Below, in pieces: positions 5,530 to 8,399 of a stretch of DNA of 8,399 nt. The stretch's first letter is position 1, and the number at the start of each line of letters is the position of its first letter. The DNA is from Lachnospiraceae bacterium (lineage in GTDB: Bacteria > Bacillota_A > Clostridia > Lachnospirales > Lachnospiraceae), in assembly GCA_017390645.1 (NCBI GenBank), contig JAFPAZ010000145.1, forward strand, positions 1 to 8,399. The letters run 5' to 3'. The translations under genes were made by a program, and so were the position numbers. The notes below the pieces were generated by a model. That model made no database searches. It was not told where the DNA came from and saw only the letters and a program-made list of their open reading frames with translations.

Positions 5530-5586
5530 AGCAATTTGTGATGCTAACGGGTGGGAAAATTTTACTTCTACACCCGCATCATTGCT
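5530..5586 (+). promoter_or_regulatory. Long bulged hairpin in the glgCD 5' leader (unassigned RNA element)
   Basis: Three stretches on the left, AGCAAT (5530-5535), GATGC (5540-5544) and GGGTG (5549-5553), pair without interruption with CACCC, GCATC and ATTGCT (5571-5586). This leaves two 4-nt bulges, both on the 5' side. The helix can grow inward by GGAA/TTCT (5554-5557 with 5566-5569, one G-U, one bulged A), giving about 20 pairs around an 8-nt loop. No T run follows on the plus strand, so it is not a simple terminator. It starts about 12 nt into the predicted transcript. It may be a cis-regulatory RNA, a stability hairpin, or a copy of a dispersed palindromic repeat; I recognise no known riboswitch consensus. 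Confidence 0.6.
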
Positions 5587-5620
5587 CAAAAAAGAATAAG
5601 ATGAAGATTTACTCTGAAAA

Positions 5621-5627
5621 AGAGAGG
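5621..5627 (+). promoter_or_regulatory. glgC ribosome binding site that sets the TTG start
   Basis: AGAGAGG is the only good Shine-Dalgarno sequence here. It overlaps a possible GTG start at 5627, which therefore cannot use it, and lies 8 nt before the TTG at 5636, the ideal distance. This decides the start of glgC in favour of TTG. Confidence 0.7.
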
Positions 5628-5635
5628 TGTATGTT

Positions 5636-6910
5636 TTGATTAAGAAAGAAATGATTGCCATGTTGCTTGCCGGTGGGCAGGGGAGTCGTCTGGGAGTACT
5701 TACTTCTAAACTGGCAAAACCGGCGGTTGCTTTTGGCGGAAGGTATAAAATCATTGATTTCCCACTTAGTAACTGTATTAATTCCGGTATAGATACGGTG
5801 GGGGTTTTGACCCAGTATCGTCCCCTTCGTTTAAATCAGCATATTGGAATCGGTATTCCGTGGGATCTGGATAGAAATATCGGTGGTGTTACGGTGTTGC
5901 CGCCTTATGAAAAGAGCAGTAACAGCCAGTGGTATACCGGTACGGCTAATGCCATATATCAGAATCTGGAATATATGGAGTATTATCATCCGGATTATGT
6001 ATTGATCTTATCAGCGGACCATATATATAAGATGGATTATGCAGTAATGCTGGATTATCATAAGGCATGTAATGCAGATGTAACCATAGCTACCATTCAG
6101 GTTCCTTATGAAGATGCTCATCGTTATGGAGTCGTCATTGCAGATTCTAACGGAAGAATTAAGGAATTTGAAGAAAAACCGGAGGAGCCCAAGTCGAATC
6201 AGGCGTCTATGGGTATTTATATTTTTTCCTGGGATGTGCTAAAAAATGCGTTGCGTTCGTTATCCCAGGAGGTAGCCTGTGATTTTGGAAAACATATTAT
6301 TCCATATTGCCATAAGTGTGGGAACCGGATTTATTCCTATAATTATAGGGGATATTGGAAAGATGTGGGAACCCTTGCTTCTTACTGGCAGTCTAATATG
6401 GAATTAATTAATCTGGTCCCTGAATTTAATCTGTATGAAGAATTCTGGAGAATTTATACCAAAAATGACCGCACCACACCACAGTTTGTTTCGGGTACTT
6501 CAAATATAGGGGGAAGTATTATCGGGGAAGGTACGGAAGTCTATGGAAGTGTAGATAATTCCGTCATTGGCTCAGGGGTGTATATTGCAGAAGGGGCTGT
6601 AATTCGAGATAGCATTATTATGAGTGATTGTAAAATTGGGAAAAATGTAAATATTTACAAGGGAATTATTGCGGAAAACACTACCATAGAAGATGATGCC
6701 CAGGTGGGTTGTTTTGAAGAAGTCCCGAATAAGGTAGCACCACATATTTATTCGGATGGATTATCTGTGATTGGAGAGGGAAGTTACATTCCTTCCGGTG
6801 TCAGAATTGGTAAGAATACTGCCATTTCCGGGATTACGGTTTTTTCAGATTATATAGACGGAGTATTGCCTAGTGGGGAGAATTTAATTAAAGGAAGTGA
6901 TGGAATATGA
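5636..6910 (+). CDS. glgC: Glucose-1-phosphate adenylyltransferase, catalytic subunit
   Basis: GlgC makes ADP-glucose from ATP and glucose 1-phosphate, the committed step of bacterial glycogen synthesis. With the TTG start the product is 424 residues and begins [20 protein letters not shown], as typical clostridial GlgC does. A GTG at 5627 would add three residues but overlaps the ribosome binding site. Motifs: nucleotide-binding [11 protein letters not shown] (10-20), [19 protein letters not shown] (28-46), [12 protein letters not shown] (99-110), the catalytic-Asp segment [11 protein letters not shown] (125-135), FEEKP for sugar phosphate binding (178-182) and KDVGT (242-246). The C-terminal part (from about 287) has left-handed beta-helix hexapeptide repeats used for subunit contacts and allostery. 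All catalytic motifs are intact. The stop overlaps the glgD start (ATGA), so the two subunits are coupled. Other glycogen genes (glgA, glgB, glgP) are not in this window. Confidence 0.96.
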   Translation: MIKKEMIAMLLAGGQGSRLGVLTSKLAKPAVAFGGRYKIIDFPLSNCINSGIDTVGVLTQYRPLRLNQHIGIGIPWDLDRNIGGVTVLPPYEKSSNSQWYTGTANAIYQNLEYMEYYHPDYVLILSADHIYKMDYAVMLDYHKACNADVTIATIQVPYEDAHRYGVVIADSNGRIKEFEEKPEEPKSNQASMGIYIFSWDVLKNALRSLSQEVACDFGKHIIPYCHKCGNRIYSYNYRGYWKDVGTLASYWQSNMELINLVPEFNLYEEFWRIYTKNDRTTPQFVSGTSNIGGSIIGEGTEVYGSVDNSVIGSGVYIAEGAVIRDSIIMSDCKIGKNVNIYKGIIAENTTIEDDAQVGCFEEVPNKVAPHIYSDGLSVIGEGSYIPSGVRIGKNTAISGITVFSDYIDGVLPSGENLIKGSDGI

Positions 6911-8034
6911 GAGCAATCGGAATTATCCTGGCAGGGGGAAACAGCAGTAAAATGAGAGAGCTGTCTGCGAAGAGAGCCATTGCGGCAATGCCGGTAGTAG
7001 GAAGTTACCGGAGCATTGATTTTGCACTTAGTAATATGTCAAATTCCAAAATTCAGAATGTGGCTGTTTTTACCCAATATAATTCCAGATCCTTGAATGA
7101 ACACCTTAGTTCATCAAAATGGTGGGATTTCGGACGTAAGCAAGGTGGACTTTATGTGTTTAATCCTACCATTACTCCGAAAAACAGTTACTGGTATAAG
7201 GGAACTGCAGATGCCCTTTATCAGAATATGGGATTTTTAAGAGACAGTCATGAACCTTACGTGGTGATAGCCTCAGGAGATGGCATTTATAAATTAGATT
7301 ATAATAAAGTTCTGGAAGAACATATTAAAAGCAATGCAGATATTACCGTTGTGGTAAAAGAAATCAATCCTGTGGAGGATGACCCTACCAGATACGGTGT
7401 AGTGGTAAAGATGGATGAGAAAAACCGTATTCTTGATTTTGAAGAAAAACCATTGGTGGCAACTACGAATCTGGTATCCATCGGGGTTTATGTCATTCGT
7501 AGAAGGCAGCTGTTGGAGCTTTTGGAAACCTGTGCAGCTGAGGAGAGAATGGATTTTGTAAAGGATATCATTGTACGGTATAAAAGCATTAAAAATGTTC
7601 ATGCATATAAGATGGATTCTTATTGGAGAAATATTAGTACGGTGGAATCTTACTATCGTGCCAATATGGATTTTTTAAATTCGGATATCAGGGATTACTT
7701 TTTTAAACAATATCCTGATGTTTATTCAAAGGTAGATGATTTACCGCCAGCGAAATATAATTATGGATGTGAGGTTAAAAACAGCCTGATTTCCAGTGGA
7801 TGTATCATTAATGGACGGGTGGAGAATTCGGTCATCTTTAAAAAGGTGTTTGTAGGAAATAACTGTGTGATAAAAAATTCCATTGTATTAAATGATGTGC
7901 ATATTGGTGATAACTGTTACATAGAGAACTGCATCATTGAAAGCAGGGATACCTTACGGGCCAATACGACTCATATAGGAGAAGATGGGAATATCAAAGT
8001 TGTGGTGGAAAAGAATCTTAGATATACCGTATAA
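6907..8034 (+). CDS. glgD: Glucose-1-phosphate adenylyltransferase-like regulatory subunit
   Basis: GlgD is the Firmicute-specific partner of GlgC. It is generally poor as an enzyme itself but forms a hetero-oligomer with GlgC and raises its activity. The 375-residue product is shorter than GlgC. It keeps the fold: LAGGNSSKM (8-16), [12 protein letters not shown] (36-47), [12 protein letters not shown] (96-107), [10 protein letters not shown] (123-132), DFEEKP (177-182), SYWRNI (238-243) and C-terminal hexapeptide repeats (about 285-345). Changes from GlgC fit the regulatory role. The glycine-rich loop reads NSSKM where GlgC has QGSRL, replacing the key arginine by lysine, and the [10 protein letters not shown] segment is degenerate ([13 protein letters not shown]). 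The Asp corresponding to the GlgC catalytic residue appears to be retained. AAGGAAG lies 9 nt before the start, and the four-base overlap with glgC implies coupled translation. It presumably arose by duplication of glgC. Confidence 0.93.
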   Translation: MRAIGIILAGGNSSKMRELSAKRAIAAMPVVGSYRSIDFALSNMSNSKIQNVAVFTQYNSRSLNEHLSSSKWWDFGRKQGGLYVFNPTITPKNSYWYKGTADALYQNMGFLRDSHEPYVVIASGDGIYKLDYNKVLEEHIKSNADITVVVKEINPVEDDPTRYGVVVKMDEKNRILDFEEKPLVATTNLVSIGVYVIRRRQLLELLETCAAEERMDFVKDIIVRYKSIKNVHAYKMDSYWRNISTVESYYRANMDFLNSDIRDYFFKQYPDVYSKVDDLPPAKYNYGCEVKNSLISSGCIINGRVENSVIFKKVFVGNNCVIKNSIVLNDVHIGDNCYIENCIIESRDTLRANTTHIGEDGNIKVVVEKNLRYTV

Positions 8035-8037
8035 CCA

Positions 8038-8081
8038 AAAATAACGCAGCGAAAGCGTGCCTGCGCTGTTTTGATTCTTTT
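8038..8081 (+). terminator. Intrinsic terminator of glgC-glgD
   Basis: Bases 8038-8049 pair with 8061-8072. CGCAG/CTGCG forms the GC-rich inner helix; one A-C mismatch and a U-G wobble follow, then an outer A-tract/T-tract helix, around an 11-nt loop. T-rich sequence continues to 8081. This is the typical shape of an A-tract/U-tract terminator, placed directly after the glgD stop. Its 3' T tract overlaps the -35 of the predicted spoVG promoter. Confidence 0.68.
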
Positions 8082-8098
8082 ACATAAAATATTATAGT
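8071..8098 (+). promoter_or_regulatory. Putative sigma-A-type promoter for spoVG
   Basis: TTGATT (8071-8076, 4/6) is followed by 16 bp and TATAGT (8093-8098, 5/6). Transcription would start near 8105, about 38 nt before the spoVG ATG. A sigma-H promoter, known for spoVG in Bacillus, was looked for; a GAAT occurs at 8115-8118 but no matching AGGA -35 precedes it. Confidence 0.5.
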
Positions 8099-8142
8099 TT
8101 CGCAATCACCTATAGAATTATGATTTGGAGGAGGGAGATTTT

Positions 8143-8399
8143 ATGGAGATTACAGAAGTAAGAGTTCGAAAAGTAAACAAAGAGGGTAGAATGAAGGCAG
8201 TGGTATCTATTACCTTAGATCAGGTTTTTGTGGTACATGACATTAAGGTGATTGAAGGAGAAAGAGGCTTGTTTATTGCCATGCCTAGCAGAAAAAACAG
8301 TGAAGGGGAACACATTGATGTGGCACACCCTATCACTCAGGAAGCCAGAGAGTATATACAGGAAGAGATTCTTAAGGTATATCAGAGTCTGGAAGGCTA
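8143..8399 (+). CDS. spoVG: Septation/sporulation regulator SpoVG (3' end beyond window)
   Basis: SpoVG is a small conserved nucleic-acid-binding regulator, known from Bacillus and Staphylococcus to affect sporulation septum formation, capsule and virulence genes. The visible 85 codons begin [20 protein letters not shown] and contain [10 protein letters not shown] (about 29-38), [10 protein letters not shown] (about 41-50) and [17 protein letters not shown] (about 57-73). These match the core SpoVG signature, including the nucleic-acid-binding MPSRK region. SpoVG proteins are usually about 85-100 residues, so only a short tail is missing past the window end. A very strong ribosome binding site, GGAGGAGGGAG (8127-8137), precedes the ATG by 5 nt. 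In Bacillus spoVG lies beside glmU and prs; here prs is also nearby but about 7 kb away and on the other strand. Confidence 0.95.
   Translation, partial: MEITEVRVRKVNKEGRMKAVVSITLDQVFVVHDIKVIEGERGLFIAMPSRKNSEGEHIDVAHPITQEAREYIQEEILKVYQSLEG

Noticed and set aside
5446..5754. Minus-strand frame of 102 codons across the glgC start
   Set aside because: It runs antisense through the start of glgC and through the structured leader and promoters, with no ribosome binding site or domain.
8082..8126. Sigma-H promoter for spoVG as in Bacillus
   Set aside because: GAAT occurs at 8115-8118 but no AGGA-type -35 lies at the proper distance; a sigma-A-like promoter fits better.

Overview
The window looks like a piece of a clostridial (Firmicutes) chromosome, most likely family Lachnospiraceae. 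The signs are moderate-to-low GC, strong AGGAGG-type ribosome binding sites, a glgC-glgD pair (the two-subunit ADP-glucose pyrophosphorylase of Firmicutes), spoVG, an approximately 390-residue Prs variant, and a DnaD-domain protein next to a DnaC/DnaI-type helicase loader. The family assignment comes from remembered protein similarity, not from a search. No phage, transposon, CRISPR array, tRNA or rRNA was seen.

Layout: four genes are read leftward (minus strand) in the order murC (5366-3987), a dnaD-like gene (3656-2505), a dnaC/dnaI-like loader gene (2508-1498, ATGA overlap with dnaD) and prs (1316-138). From a compact divergent promoter region at about 5430-5511, two genes are read rightward: glgC (start best placed at a TTG, 5636, to 6910) and glgD (6907-8034, ATGA overlap). 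They are followed by an intrinsic terminator and then spoVG (8143 onward, cut by the window end). Sigma-A-type promoters can be read in front of murC, dnaD, prs, glgC and spoVG. Intrinsic terminators can be read after prs, murC and glgD.

The most interesting stretch is the 330-bp gap between murC and dnaD. It holds two clusters of DnaA boxes: four perfect TTATCCACA, one TTATTCACA and several one- or two-mismatch copies. Part of each cluster is laid head-to-tail with no spacer. The clusters flank an AT-rich core and sit just upstream of the promoter of the operon encoding the DnaD-like primosome protein and the helicase loader. This suggests that DnaA controls, or is titrated by, its own downstream initiation partners; an origin-like role is also possible. 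Part of the right-hand cluster doubles as the stem of the murC terminator.

A second item of interest is the 5' leader of glgCD, which can fold into a long, bulged, roughly 20-bp hairpin that I cannot match to a known RNA class. The remaining genes are housekeeping: PRPP synthesis, peptidoglycan precursor synthesis, glycogen precursor synthesis and a conserved sporulation/RNA-binding regulator.
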